Positions 50,735 through 61,324 of a DNA stretch of 64,000 bases are shown here, in pieces (within the stretch, counting starts at the first letter, position 1; each line of letters begins with the position of its first letter). Location of the stretch: NCBI GenBank assembly GCA_965227695.1, contig OZ245760.1:2604001-2668000 (forward strand), given 5' to 3'. Position numbers and translations under genes: made by a program. Below the pieces are notes generated by a model. That model searched no databases and was not told the DNA's origin. It saw only the letters and a list, made by a program, of their open reading frames with translations. The stretch is from UBA1858 sp965227695. Lineage in GTDB: Bacteria; Pseudomonadota; Gammaproteobacteria; UBA4575.

Positions 50735-53700
50735 TTATGCGCTTGCAAGCTGTACCGCCTCATTAATATCTACTGAGACCAGACGCGAGACGCCCGGTTC
50801 ATTCATTGTCACACCAAGCATGTGATCAGCATAACTCATTGTACTTTTGTTGTGAGTAATAAAAACAAATTGTACACGCTTGCTCATATCTTTTATGAGC
50901 TCACAGAAGCGACCGACATTGGCATCATCAAGAGGTGCGTCCACTTCGTCAAGCAGACAAAATGGAGCAGGATTGAGCTCGAATATAGCCAGCACCAGTG
51001 CGACGGCAGTCAGCGCTTTCTCCCCGCCAGATAACAGCTGTATCGATGAAACACGTTTGCCGGGCGGTCGCGCCATGATGGTGACACCCGCTGTCAGCAA
51101 GTCATCCCCTGTCATTTCAAGATAGGCTTTGCCTCCCGGGAAAAGGCGCGGGTACATTTGCTGAATATGGGCATTCACCCGGTCAAAAGTATCGCGAAAG
51201 CGTTCTTTGGTTTCGCGGTCTATTTTACGAATTGCAGTCTCAAGGGTTTCCAGAGCTTTGGTAAGATCTTCATGCTGAGAGTCCAGGTACTCCTTGCGTT
51301 CGCTTTGTTCTTTGAACTCATCTATCGCAGCCAAATTAATTGAACCCAGTCGGCGGATCTTCTCTTCTATCTGGACGACAATTTCTTCCCAATGAGAAAG
51401 CGATGCATCTTCGGCCAGTTGATTATTAAGTTCCTCGATGGACCATTCATATTGATCGAGCTGCTCTTTGATAGTTTGTGCGCGCACTTTCAGTTCTTGC
51501 CATTTCATGCGCTGCTGGTTTAACTCGTCTCGCTGTTCACCAATCCTGTTATCGACTGATACACGCTTTTCATCTTTTTCCCGAATGGCCGCTTCGACAT
51601 TTTCAAGTGATTTACGAGACTCATTTAGTTTTTCTTCGACACGTAAGCGTGTATCCAGTTTTTCTTTTAAAGAGGCATTATACTCCTGGATTGGCTTATC
51701 ACTTTCGGCAATAGCCTCGGCCAGGTGCTCGATTTTCAAATTACCTTCCGAGTGCTCCATCTGTAATCGACTGAATATTGATTTTGATGTCGCGGAGCGG
51801 GTTCGCAATGCTTCGATTTCCAATTGCAGCGCATGCTTACGCTCTTGCATTTGATTGGCTTGCTGCTTGCGTTCATTAAATTCATATAACACTTCCTGTT
51901 TACGCGCCATGAGTTCATCTCTACGCAGCTGCAGGGCATTTAAATTGGCTTGCGCGTGCTCATAGCTTTCGCTCGCTCTCTGTTTTTGCTGTCGGTAATC
52001 CTCGATTTGTATGGCCAGTTCTTCAATGGCATTGCGCAACTGAGAGTCTCTTTGTTGCCAGTGCTCACTGGCAGCCTTGAGTCGAGTTAACTCTGATTGA
52101 AGTTCCGCATGTTGCTGAAAGGCCAGGTTATGCGCCTGTTGCGCATCATCACGCTGTTGTTCCTGTTCAGCAAGCAGCTCAGTCGCCTGCTGATGCTGTT
52201 GAGTCAGGCCAGCCAGCGACTTATCCAGCTGGTCAAGCTGATCGGACAGCTCGGCAATTTCTGCTTTACGGCTTAACACGCCATCATTGGCGCCAGCCAA
52301 ATTGGAATAACGCACCCATGACCGACTCAGCCATAAACCATCTGCAGTAATCACAGATTCTCCTTCACCAAGCTGCTCACGCATTGCCAGGGCCTCGCTG
52401 GTATTGTCTGCCACCAATACCTTTTCAAGTTCTGATCGAATCGAAGTATCTGCAGATATTTTACTGGCAAGCGTATTGTCAGCGGCGCTCTGGGTAAACA
52501 CACTTTCAGGCTGATAAAACATCACCTGACCGTTTTTCAGATCACTCAGCTGCAGTGCAATCCGGTCAAGGTCTTTTGTGCAGATCGCTTCCAGGTAGCC
52601 GCTCAAAACCGTTTCAACTGCACGTTCCCAGCCCGGAATTACCTCTATTTGATCTGCAAGCCGCGGGGCCTCATCAAGTCCATGTTCGCTGACCCATTGT
52701 TGACACTCCTGCTGCTCACCTTTTAATGCAGCATCTTGTAAAGCCTGCAATGCAGATAATTCAGCCTTGATATGCTGGCGTTTTGTTTTGCGATCATCAA
52801 GCTGGTCTGTCAATTGTTCTATTGATGCACGTGATTGGGCAATATTTTGCGATAACTGCTCAAGCATACGTTTACATTCGGTCACGGCCACAGCCCTGGA
52901 CTCCAGCCGCTCATGGATAGTGCTGAGATCTGTTTCGTGCTCGCTGGCCAATAATTCTTGGTGTTCAGTCTGATACCTTGACTGACGTTCTTGCAGTCGC
53001 TCTATTTCCTGCTCAAGAAATTCGATTCTCTGCATATGCGCCTGAACCTGGTTACTGGGCTCATTTGTCTCGTGCATCAATTCATCCCAGGCTTCACGCC
53101 ACGCCAGCTCCGCTGCTTCCGCGTCTGATACTGCTTCACCGATTTCAGCATACTTTTCTGTGAGTGATTCAAGCTCTATTTGCATTTCTTGCATGTTTTG
53201 CTCAAATTGCTGCTGGGCACCTTCCTGCTTGGCAATCTCGTCAACCAGCAGATTCAGGTTGGATTTGGTTTTCTCCAGATCTGACTCGTGTCGCTGCTTG
53301 GTTTCTGTTGCATGCTGAATTGACTGCTCAAGACGCGAAATATCGGCACCTACCTGGTAGTATTCACCCTGTACCTTATTCAGATGATCGTTGGCAGCGG
53401 CGTGGTCCTGGCGCAGCTGTTCAAGCCCGGCTTCCAGAGACCTTAAATTTGCAACGGTTTCTTCCAGCCGGGTTTCATTCTGCTCAACTTCCCGGTGTTG
53501 CTGCTCGAGTTCGACATTCATCGAACGCATTCGCAGAAACAGTAATTCCGCGCTGGAACGACGCTGTTCGGCTTTAAGCTCTTTGTATTTTTCTGCCGCT
53601 GCTGCCTGACGTTTAAGCTTGGCGATCTGCTTGGTCACTTCTTCGATCAAATCGTTGAGACGGTCCAGATTTTCACGCGTATGTCGAATCCTGTTTTCTG

Positions 53701-54235
53701 TTTCCCGTCGTCGTTCTTTATATTTGGAAATTCCTGCAGCTTCCTCGAGGTGCCCTCGCATTTCCTCTGGTTTTGCATCGATTAATCGGGAGATCGTGCC
53801 TTGTTCGATAATTGAATAGCTTCGTGGCCCCAGCCCGGTACCCAGAAAGATGTCGGCAATGTCACGACGGCGACAGACGCTACCATTTAAAAAATATTTG
53901 GATTGACCATCGCGTGTTACCTGGCGGCGGATAGCCATTTCATTATAGGCTGCGTACTGCCCCCCCGCTTTTCCTTCAGTATTGTCAAATACAAGTTCCA
54001 CGCTTGCCTGTCCAACAGGCTTGCGACTGCTTGACCCCTTAAAGATCACGTCTTCCAGTGTTTCCCCGCGTATATTTTTTGAGCTTGCGCCCATCACCCA
54101 GCGGATGGCATCGACAATGTTCGATTTACCACAACCATTGGGGCCAACAATCCCCACCATTTCACTGGGAAAAACGAAATTTGTAGGATCGACAAATGAC
54201 TTAAAACCAGCCATTTTTATTTTACGAAGACGCAT
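50735..54235 (-). CDS. smc: Chromosome partition protein Smc
   Basis: SMC ATPase organises the chromosome. The 1166-residue protein has Walker A GPNGCGKSN (32-40), long coiled coils, a hinge near 500-650, signature LLSGGEKALTAVAL and Walker B FCLLDEVDAPLDDAN. Full length. It heads the smc-zipA-ligA block and diverges from queF by 74 bp. Confidence 0.97.
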   Translation of the reverse strand: MRLRKIKMAGFKSFVDPTNFVFPSEMVGIVGPNGCGKSNIVDAIRWVMGASSKNIRGETLEDVIFKGSSSRKPVGQASVELVFDNTEGKAGGQYAAYNEMAIRRQVTRDGQSKYFLNGSVCRRRDIADIFLGTGLGPRSYSIIEQGTISRLIDAKPEEMRGHLEEAAGISKYKERRRETENRIRHTRENLDRLNDLIEEVTKQIAKLKRQAAAAEKYKELKAEQRRSSAELLFLRMRSMNVELEQQHREVEQNETRLEETVANLRSLEAGLEQLRQDHAAANDHLNKVQGEYYQVGADISRLEQSIQHATETKQRHESDLEKTKSNLNLLVDEIAKQEGAQQQFEQNMQEMQIELESLTEKYAEIGEAVSDAEAAELAWREAWDELMHETNEPSNQVQAHMQRIEFLEQEIERLQERQSRYQTEHQELLASEHETDLSTIHERLESRAVAVTECKRMLEQLSQNIAQSRASIEQLTDQLDDRKTKRQHIKAELSALQALQDAALKGEQQECQQWVSEHGLDEAPRLADQIEVIPGWERAVETVLSGYLEAICTKDLDRIALQLSDLKNGQVMFYQPESVFTQSAADNTLASKISADTSIRSELEKVLVADNTSEALAMREQLGEGESVITADGLWLSRSWVRYSNLAGANDGVLSRKAEIAELSDQLDQLDKSLAGLTQQHQQATELLAEQEQQRDDAQQAHNLAFQQHAELQSELTRLKAASEHWQQRDSQLRNAIEELAIQIEDYRQQKQRASESYEHAQANLNALQLRRDELMARKQEVLYEFNERKQQANQMQERKHALQLEIEALRTRSATSKSIFSRLQMEHSEGNLKIEHLAEAIAESDKPIQEYNASLKEKLDTRLRVEEKLNESRKSLENVEAAIREKDEKRVSVDNRIGEQRDELNQQRMKWQELKVRAQTIKEQLDQYEWSIEELNNQLAEDASLSHWEEIVVQIEEKIRRLGSINLAAIDEFKEQSERKEYLDSQHEDLTKALETLETAIRKIDRETKERFRDTFDRVNAHIQQMYPRLFPGGKAYLEMTGDDLLTAGVTIMARPPGKRVSSIQLLSGGEKALTAVALVLAIFELNPAPFCLLDEVDAPLDDANVGRFCELIKDMSKRVQFVFITHNKSTMSYADHMLGVTMNEPGVSRLVSVDINEAVQLASA

Positions 54236-54309
54236 AGACTAATATCCAGTAAAATTACAGCCAGTTATAACAAGTTGTTGAGAAATCAAAATCAAAAGAA
54301 TCTTTAACT

Positions 54310-54702
54310 ATGTCCAAAAATGACCCAACGAATGTGTTAGATACGTTTGAAAATCCTGCGCCGAGTAATGATTATACCATTCGCATCAGGACCCCTGAAT
54401 TTACCTGCCTGTGCCCGCTCACTGGCCAGCCAGACTTTGCCCAACTGCTTCTGGAGTATATACCGGACCAGCTTTGCGTTGAACTTAAGTCGTACAAATT
54501 ATACATGGTGTCGTTCAGGGATACAGCCGCTTTTCATGAAGCAATTACCAACCAGATTCTAAACACATTGGTGAAATTAACACAGCCACGTTTTATGCGC
54601 CTGAGTGCAGAGTGGAATGTTCGCGGCGGTATCTATACTGAAGTCATTGTCGAGCACCGCATGTCCGGCTGGCAAGCACCTGTCAAAGTTGATTTGGCTT
54701 AA
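54310..54702 (+). CDS. queF: NADPH-dependent 7-cyano-7-deazaguanine reductase, unimodular
   Basis: QueF reduces preQ0 to preQ1 for the tRNA nucleoside queuosine. The 130-residue short form has the active Cys35 in CLCPLTGQPDFA, Asp42, and the ELKSYKLYMVSFRDTAAFHE motif. E. coli has the long bimodular form; this is the short type. cysZ follows at 21 bp. Confidence 0.96.
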   Translation: MSKNDPTNVLDTFENPAPSNDYTIRIRTPEFTCLCPLTGQPDFAQLLLEYIPDQLCVELKSYKLYMVSFRDTAAFHEAITNQILNTLVKLTQPRFMRLSAEWNVRGGIYTEVIVEHRMSGWQAPVKVDLA

Positions 54703-54723
54703 TTCACAGGGACTAAAGCCCCA

Positions 54724-55461
54724 ATGCTAAGCGGTATAAAGTATTTCCTGACCGGGTTGAGGTTAGTTTTTAAGCCAGGTCTAAAACGCTTTGTAATCAT
54801 TCCTGTACTGATAAACATGGCTATATTTGCCATTGGTCTGTGGCTGGGTATGAGCTGGTTTGACCGGTTCCTGCAAAGCATTTTACCCACCTGGATGGCC
54901 TGGGCTGAGTATCTGCTCTGGCCATTATTTGCCATTGGTTATTTTCTGGTTGTATTTTACCTGTTTGCATTAATTGCCAACATTCTTGCCGCACCCTTTA
55001 ATGGTTTACTTGCAGAAAAAGCCGAACACTACCTGCGCGGCACTCACCTCCAGCAAAAAGATTCCAGTCTGAAAAAAGTCATCATTGAAATTCCACAGAC
55101 CATTGGCAGCGAAATTAGCAAGCTGATTTACTTTTTACTGAGAGCATTGCCTCTACTGGTGTTGTTTCTGATTCCCGGTATCAACATCCTTGCTCCACTA
55201 TTCTGGTTTTTGTTTTCTGCCTGGATGCTTGGCCTGGAATACCTTGATTACCCACTGGGAAATCATCACGTGCTATTCAGACAGACGCGTGTCATCGTTC
55301 GATCCCACCGCTCCCGATGTTTAAGTTTTGGATCACTCGTCAGCGCCATGACAATGATCCCGATTGTAAATTTTATCGTCATGCCTGTTGCTGTCGTGGG
55401 CGCGACAGCGTTATTTGTCGATGCAATTGATCTGGAAAAACACGACCACCTGACTCGTTAA
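54724..55461 (+). CDS. cysZ: Sulfate transporter CysZ
   Basis: The 245-residue EI24/CysZ membrane protein has the N-terminal GIKYFLTGLRLVFKPGLKRFVIIPVLIN and helices near 25-45, 65-95, 135-165 and 205-225. CysZ mediates sulfate entry for cysteine synthesis. Its end overlaps the convergent aminotransferase gene by 4 bp. Confidence 0.93.
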   Translation: MLSGIKYFLTGLRLVFKPGLKRFVIIPVLINMAIFAIGLWLGMSWFDRFLQSILPTWMAWAEYLLWPLFAIGYFLVVFYLFALIANILAAPFNGLLAEKAEHYLRGTHLQQKDSSLKKVIIEIPQTIGSEISKLIYFLLRALPLLVLFLIPGINILAPLFWFLFSAWMLGLEYLDYPLGNHHVLFRQTRVIVRSHRSRCLSFGSLVSAMTMIPIVNFIVMPVAVVGATALFVDAIDLEKHDHLTR

Positions 55462-56609
55462 CCTGACACAAATTCTCCCAGACGTTTCATGCCTTCTTTT
55501 ATTCTCTGTTCACTGGTAGTGTATGCAAAACGCACATATCTGCTTGATGAATAGCGCCCAAAGTCACAACCGGGCGTTATTGCCAGGGCTTGTTCTTCCA
55601 GTAGTCTCTGGCAAAAAGCGAAACTATCCTGGCTATATCCGGAAACATCTGCGTAGACATAGAATGCTCCCTGCGGGATAACAGGTACCTTGATACCCAA
55701 ACTGGCGAGCGCTTGACACAAGAGGTCCCGGCGATCCCTGAAGGTGTGTCGCCTTGCTTCCAACAACGCTCTGGTCTGACTGGAAAATGCGGCCACCGCC
55801 GCATACTGAGAAATAGTCGAAGTTGCCAGGTAGGTATTTTGCGCGATGGCATCAAGCTTGCCAGTTAATTCTTTCGGTGCTAACACCCAGCCAATTCGCC
55901 AGCCGGTCATCCCGAAATACTTGGAGAAACTATTCAGTACGACCACGTTATCACCAAGATCCGAGGCCGTTTCACTATCAATATCATAAGTCAGTCCCTG
56001 GTATATCTCATCAACAATGAGGTAACTATTCTTCCTGGCCAGAAATTCAGCCATCGCATGAAGTGTCTGTTTGCTACAGATTGTGCCTGTGGGGTTGGAT
56101 GGGCTGGTCACCAGCACCGCAGCAATCTCTTGATGCCAGTTTTTTGCCAATAGTTCTACATTCAGCTGAAAATCAGAACTGTGCGTCACCGGGATAGCCA
56201 ACACATTGCCGCCCATCAATAAAGTCATATTACGATTACAGGGGTAGCCGGGGTCCGATATCGCCAGCATTGATTTATCCTGCAATAAACAGGTCAGCAC
56301 CAGCTGCAGTGCACCTGACGCACCCGGCGTAATAAATATCTGGTCAGCATCGTGTTTAACATCAAAGCGGTCCTGATAATATTGACATATAGCCTGTCTA
56401 AGTTCGGCCAGCCCCTGAGCTGATGTGTACCGTGTACAATTATTACTGAGCGCCTTAATTCCCGCCTGCGTGATTGTTGGCGGGGTAGGAAAATCTGGCT
56501 CGCCTATCTCCATGTGGATGACATCCCGCCCCTGCGCTTCCATCTCCTTGCAACGGGCGAGAATATCCATCACATGGAATGGTTTGATGTTAATTCTATT
56601 CACCGACAA
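55458..56609 (-). CDS. Class I/II PLP aminotransferase
   Basis: The 383-residue fold-type I enzyme has SNPTG (171-175), PLP Asp200, the Schiff-base Lys230 in NSFSKYFGMTGWRIG and the C-terminal Arg segment SRYVRFAY. It resembles AspC-like or alanine aminotransferases; amino-acid preference is not fixed by sequence. Its gene is convergent with cysZ and 57 bp downstream of der. Confidence 0.92.
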   Translation of the reverse strand: MSVNRINIKPFHVMDILARCKEMEAQGRDVIHMEIGEPDFPTPPTITQAGIKALSNNCTRYTSAQGLAELRQAICQYYQDRFDVKHDADQIFITPGASGALQLVLTCLLQDKSMLAISDPGYPCNRNMTLLMGGNVLAIPVTHSSDFQLNVELLAKNWHQEIAAVLVTSPSNPTGTICSKQTLHAMAEFLARKNSYLIVDEIYQGLTYDIDSETASDLGDNVVVLNSFSKYFGMTGWRIGWVLAPKELTGKLDAIAQNTYLATSTISQYAAVAAFSSQTRALLEARRHTFRDRRDLLCQALASLGIKVPVIPQGAFYVYADVSGYSQDSFAFCQRLLEEQALAITPGCDFGRYSSSRYVRFAYTTSEQRIKEGMKRLGEFVSG

Positions 56610-56666
56610 TTATCGTTTTGTATTGATATCAAGTTTCAGCAGGTCACCATATAAATCATATTAGAT

Positions 56667-58058
56667 TTATTTTCTCTTATGGAAAGTCAGCATTCTTTCG
56701 CGTTTGCGCTGTTGTCGTGGCGTCAATGTATTATGTTTTCCGGCGTACGGGTTTTCAGGTGATCGCAACAGAAAACGAATCGGCGTCCCCACCAGTTTTA
56801 ATTTGCGCCTGAAAAAATTCTCAAGGTAGCGGATGTAGGCTTTAGGCAGTTTACTGGTTTGCGAGCCGTACAAAACAAAGGTAGGTGGATGTACTCCGCC
56901 TTGATGAATATACCTTAACTTGATACGGCGGCCTTTAACCAACGGGGGCACATTTCCTTCAACAGCCAGCTCTAAAAGCTGATTTGCCTGCGAGGTAGAC
57001 AAGTCAATCGAGGCGGATCGATTAGCCGCGATGACCGCGTTCATTAATTTTTTTAAACCGATATTCTTTGTGGCAGATATTTTTACTTTCTCAACATATG
57101 ACAAATACTGATAGCGCGTATCAAGCGAGTATTCGAGTCGAGAGTAATCATCCTGGCAGGCCTGGTCGGTTTTATTCAAGGCAAGCACCAGCGCTCTGCC
57201 TTCGCGAATAGCAATTTCAAGCAAGGTACTGTCCTGATCCGCCAGTCCTTCAGCCACATCAACTACGCATACCACCACGTGCGCCGAGGAAATCGCCTCG
57301 AGGGTTTGCACGATACTGTACTTTTCTATTGCTTCATGTACCTTGCTTTTGCGTCGCACCCCGGCGGTATCGATTAATGTAAAGGCATGATGATTAAATT
57401 CAAATGGAATCTTAACGCTATCGCGCGTGGTACCCGGCACAGAGGAGGTCACCAAACGCTGTTCTTTTAGCAGTGCATTTATCAGCGTGGATTTACCCGC
57501 GTTAGGCCTTCCAATGACGGCAATACGGACACTATCATCCGGTTCCGGCGCCGCTGTGTCGGTATCTGCAGGCATATCACTTAGCAATTCACTGATCATC
57601 GCTTCGATGCCACGACCCTGTTTTGCTGCAATAGGAAATATTCTGGAGGCGCCCAGCCGGTGAAACTCACTCATCGCTACATCGGCGTCAATACCATCAA
57701 TCTTGTTGACCACCATCACAATATTAATATTGCGCTTACGCAACATCGATACGATGGCATAGTCTTCTGCCAGCAATCCTTCATGTGCATCGACCAAATG
57801 CAACACGATATCTGCCTGAGCAATTGCATGATCCGTTTGGGACTGCATTCCGGTTTCAATTTCATCCTGCTGTTCGACAATACCACCGGTATCAATCAAC
57901 ACAAAAGATTTTTCATAGCGTTGACAGACACCATATTTGCGATCACGTGTCAGCCCGCTATAGTCCGCCACAAGTGCATCGCGTGATTGAGTCAAAAAGT
58001 TAAACAGTGTCGATTTGCCAACATTAGGCCGACCGATTAGAGCAATAACAGGACGCAT
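56667..58058 (-). CDS. der: Ribosome-associated GTPase Der
   Basis: Der (EngA) assists 50S subunit assembly. The 463-residue protein has two GTPase domains, GRPNVGKST near the start and GRPNAGKST near 184, each with NKxD (NKID, NKTD), and a C-terminal KH-like domain ending basic. It is next after bamB on the minus strand, the typical gammaproteobacterial order. Confidence 0.97.
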   Translation of the reverse strand: MRPVIALIGRPNVGKSTLFNFLTQSRDALVADYSGLTRDRKYGVCQRYEKSFVLIDTGGIVEQQDEIETGMQSQTDHAIAQADIVLHLVDAHEGLLAEDYAIVSMLRKRNINIVMVVNKIDGIDADVAMSEFHRLGASRIFPIAAKQGRGIEAMISELLSDMPADTDTAAPEPDDSVRIAVIGRPNAGKSTLINALLKEQRLVTSSVPGTTRDSVKIPFEFNHHAFTLIDTAGVRRKSKVHEAIEKYSIVQTLEAISSAHVVVCVVDVAEGLADQDSTLLEIAIREGRALVLALNKTDQACQDDYSRLEYSLDTRYQYLSYVEKVKISATKNIGLKKLMNAVIAANRSASIDLSTSQANQLLELAVEGNVPPLVKGRRIKLRYIHQGGVHPPTFVLYGSQTSKLPKAYIRYLENFFRRKLKLVGTPIRFLLRSPENPYAGKHNTLTPRQQRKRERMLTFHKRK

Positions 58059-58103
58059 CTCAATGAGCTATCAAGCGAGAATAAACCCTGACATTTTCAC
58101 GAG

Positions 58104-59312
58104 TCAGTTAATGGTTACTAATGAAATTGAAGCCATGCGTCCATTGCTATCCATCACATAAGCGGACTGGCGAGTAGACATTGCGGACACATGAATGGGA
58201 TTTTTACCCAGTTTTGTTCGACCAATAATACTTCCGTTTTGCCTGGAGAGGGCATGTAGATATCCCTGTCCGTCGCCAACCAGAATTGCATTATCCTGTA
58301 CGACAGGGGCGGAAAGTTGTCGATAGAGAAACTTTTCCTGCTTCCAGACACTAACCCCGGTAGCTTTTTCCAGCGCCCATATATTGTCATCACGGTCGGT
58401 GACATATACCAGGGATTCATCCACCGAAACACCGGCTATAGAAGCAATATCTCGCGCCCAAATAATTCTGCCGTTGACACGACTGATTGCGACGGTACGG
58501 CCATGATAACTGGCAGCATAGATAAATTCTTCGTCCGCTGCGAGTTGGCCATCAATATCCACCAATCGATCCAGCTCACTTCGTCCGGACGGAACAGAGA
58601 CGCGCGACTCCCAGATCAAACTGCCACTATCCATTGAAATAGCAATCACTTCACCATTATCCAGACCCGCATAAACAACACGGTCCAGAATGAGTGGCTT
58701 ACTCGCACCACGCAGCGTTAAGGCAGGCGGGGTTTGCGCGACAGTCCACAGCTGTTCGCCTGTATTCATCGACAATGCCAGAATACGATTATCATTGGTT
58801 CGAATGACCGCCTGATCAGATTGCGAGTGGGCAATAGCAACCACTTCACTACCAACATTGACGGACCATATTTGTGTGGCACCTTGCTGATCATAAGCGG
58901 CGACATCCCCGTCCAGACTACCAACCACCAAATGACTATTGTTGCCGCCGACACCAGCCGCGACAGAACCAATGGTGTTTACTGAATGCAACAGACGACC
59001 AGTTGACTGCTCATACACAGAAAGCCGGCCGTCCGTTTCTGTAAAGGCAATTTTGTCCGCATGGACATGTGGGTAAAGTTGCAGGCGTGTTTTTTCTGTA
59101 TTGCCACCAAGTGATACCTGCCAGTTTTGCAGGATTTGCACTTGCGGATCAAACTCTGTCAATTCAACAGGCTCACGCAATTCAATGACGACTTCTTCCT
59201 CATCACCAAACCAGGGGATATAACTGCAGCCCGAGAGGTGCAGCAACAGGGCAATAAACAAAAGACAAGGGATAACCCTGCGCTTATCCGCCGACCAATC
59301 AGACACTGGCAT
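58104..59312 (-). CDS. bamB: Outer membrane assembly lipoprotein BamB
   Basis: BamB is a beta-propeller lipoprotein of the BAM complex that inserts outer membrane proteins. The chosen ATG 59312 gives 402 residues with lipobox LSGC and repeated PQQ-like blades (IWSVNVGSEV, LWTVAQTPPALTLRG, VWKQEKFLYRQLSAP). A TTG at 59324 is an alternative. It overlaps yfgM by 14 bp. Confidence 0.95.
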   Translation of the reverse strand: MPVSDWSADKRRVIPCLLFIALLLHLSGCSYIPWFGDEEEVVIELREPVELTEFDPQVQILQNWQVSLGGNTEKTRLQLYPHVHADKIAFTETDGRLSVYEQSTGRLLHSVNTIGSVAAGVGGNNSHLVVGSLDGDVAAYDQQGATQIWSVNVGSEVVAIAHSQSDQAVIRTNDNRILALSMNTGEQLWTVAQTPPALTLRGASKPLILDRVVYAGLDNGEVIAISMDSGSLIWESRVSVPSGRSELDRLVDIDGQLAADEEFIYAASYHGRTVAISRVNGRIIWARDIASIAGVSVDESLVYVTDRDDNIWALEKATGVSVWKQEKFLYRQLSAPVVQDNAILVGDGQGYLHALSRQNGSIIGRTKLGKNPIHVSAMSTRQSAYVMDSNGRMASISLVTIN

Positions 59313-59937
59313 TACCCAAACCAAGGTTATTGCGTTTCATTATCAAAAACTCGATATCTGCGGCGTCTGAAGCCAGAATTGCCGCATCATAGGCCTGGCG
59401 GGCCTGTTCATACTGGCCTCTTTGTGCATAGAGGTCACCTTTGAGTTCCTGGTAAAGAGAGGTATAAGCGTCCGGGAACGACTGATCCAGCAACGCCTCG
59501 GCTTTGGCATAATCTGTGTTGGCGATATACAGTCTCGCGAGCCGCAGAATGGCTATATTTTTAACGGTGGCCTGCTTGGCATGGTCTACCGCCCATTGTA
59601 AATTCTCAATCGCCGTCGCGGTATCTCCACTGGCTGCCTTGGCTTTCGCAACTAACAATGCCCCCCATACAGCATATGGTGTACCTGCATAACGATCCTT
59701 TAGCGCCTGCGACTGCGCCACAACACTATCGAAATTTTGCGCGAGAATTGCCGCGCGCATATTATTGTATTGGTCTGAAGCTTCAAGCGCCTGTTGTTCC
59801 TGATAGATACTCCAGCCTTTCCAGCCAACCAGTGTACCGATCCCTATCACTACCCCGGCAACGACAGAACGCCCATTTTCTCTCCACCATTCCTTTATTG
59901 CGCGTATTTGTTCATCTTCTGTAGCATTTTCAGCCAT
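59299..59937 (-). CDS. yfgM: YfgM-family TPR membrane protein
   Basis: The 212-residue protein has a short cytosolic start (DEQIRAIKEWWRENGRS), one membrane segment (VVAGVVIGIGTLVGWKGWSIY) and periplasmic tetratricopeptide repeats. YfgM binds the Sec translocon chaperone PpiD. It lies between hisS and bamB, the usual place. Confidence 0.93.
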   Translation of the reverse strand: MAENATEDEQIRAIKEWWRENGRSVVAGVVIGIGTLVGWKGWSIYQEQQALEASDQYNNMRAAILAQNFDSVVAQSQALKDRYAGTPYAVWGALLVAKAKAASGDTATAIENLQWAVDHAKQATVKNIAILRLARLYIANTDYAKAEALLDQSFPDAYTSLYQELKGDLYAQRGQYEQARQAYDAAILASDAADIEFLIMKRNNLGLGNASV

Positions 59938-59973
59938 AATTATATTGTTCTCTCGCTCAGTTATTAATTCAGT

Positions 59974-61251
59974 TCACCCGGTAACCTGACGTTCAAGCAG
60001 GTTTACTAATTCCGCTTCAGACAATCTCTGTTGTGGATCCGCAGACTTCAGATACTTGACTGTAACCATATTATTTGCCACTTCATCTTCGCCCGCGATG
60101 AGGGCAAGTTTCGCACCAGAGCGGTCTGCGCGCTTCATCTGGGCTTTGATACTACCACCTCCACAATTCATCTGAATAGCACAACCCGGAATTTGGCGAC
60201 GGATATTTGCCAGCAGCTCGAAGCCATAAAGAGTTGCTGTATCCCCCAGCGCCACAAAGTAAGCATGCAAAGGCCTGCCTTCATTGGCGGGATGTCCTGT
60301 AACCAGGCTATTTAACCTTTCCAGACCGACCGCAAAACCTGCCGCCGGTGTTGCGCGTCCTCCCATCTGTTCGACCAGAAGATCGTAACGCCCGCCAGCA
60401 CAAATGGTGCCCTGCGCACCAAGCTGACTTGTCACCCACTCAAATACCGTGCGGTTATAGTAGTCCAGTCCCCGGACAAGGGCGGGATTAACCTCATACG
60501 CAACGCCCAGCGACTCAAGCAGCGCCTTCAGCCGATCAAAGTGCTCCTTTGCCTCATCATCCAGGAAATCCAGCAGCCTAGGTGCTTCTGTTACGATGGC
60601 CTGTACCGCCGGATTCTTGCTGTCAAGCACTCGCAGCGGGTTTGTATACAGGCGTTGTTGTGCTTCCTGGTCCAGAGACTCTTTATGTGCGAGCAGGTAT
60701 TCTATCAGCTGCTGTTTATGTCTGGCACGCCCCTGGCTGTCTCCAAGCGTATTTATTTGCAGTGTCAGATGTTCACTTTGCAGGCCAACTGCCTGCCACA
60801 TTGCCTGCGTTAAAAGTATGAGCTCAAGTTCAATGTCCGGACCAGGCATGCCAAATGTTTCAACTCCAAGCTGGTGAAATTGTCGATAACGGCCTTTTTG
60901 CGGACGTTCGCGTCGAAAAAAAGGTCCTGTATACCAGTAGCGTTGTTGTTGATTATGCAACCATCCATTCTGAATACCCGCCCTTACAACACTGGCAGTC
61001 CCCTCCGGACGCAGCCCCAACCAGTCTCCACCACGATCTTCAAACGCATACATTTCCTTTTCAACAATATCGGTAACCTCGCCGATTGAGCGTTTAAACA
61101 GCGCCAGTTTTTCCACTACAGGTGTACGAATCTCCTGGTAAGCATATTGATATAATACATGTTGCAGTTTATTTTCAAGCCAGCGCATGGCGCTCGCCTG
61201 CTCGGGCGCAAAGTCATGCATTCCACGGATTGACTGGATATTTTTACTCAT
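59974..61251 (-). CDS. hisS: Histidyl-tRNA synthetase
   Basis: Class II synthetase charging tRNA-His. The 425-residue protein has motif 2 (RPQKGRYRQFHQLG), the His-binding segment LVRGLDYYNRTVFE and GGRYD, with motif 3 AAGFAVGLERL. Full length. The gene normally preceding it, ispG, is not here: rodZ ends 73 bp upstream. Confidence 0.97.
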   Translation of the reverse strand: MSKNIQSIRGMHDFAPEQASAMRWLENKLQHVLYQYAYQEIRTPVVEKLALFKRSIGEVTDIVEKEMYAFEDRGGDWLGLRPEGTASVVRAGIQNGWLHNQQQRYWYTGPFFRRERPQKGRYRQFHQLGVETFGMPGPDIELELILLTQAMWQAVGLQSEHLTLQINTLGDSQGRARHKQQLIEYLLAHKESLDQEAQQRLYTNPLRVLDSKNPAVQAIVTEAPRLLDFLDDEAKEHFDRLKALLESLGVAYEVNPALVRGLDYYNRTVFEWVTSQLGAQGTICAGGRYDLLVEQMGGRATPAAGFAVGLERLNSLVTGHPANEGRPLHAYFVALGDTATLYGFELLANIRRQIPGCAIQMNCGGGSIKAQMKRADRSGAKLALIAGEDEVANNMVTVKYLKSADPQQRLSEAELVNLLERQVTG

Positions 61252-61324
61252 ACCTGATTAATTCAAGAAGGTTTTTTATTGATTACCCAAGCTAGCCAGC
61301 AGGTGTAGATGATTGATTGCCAGT

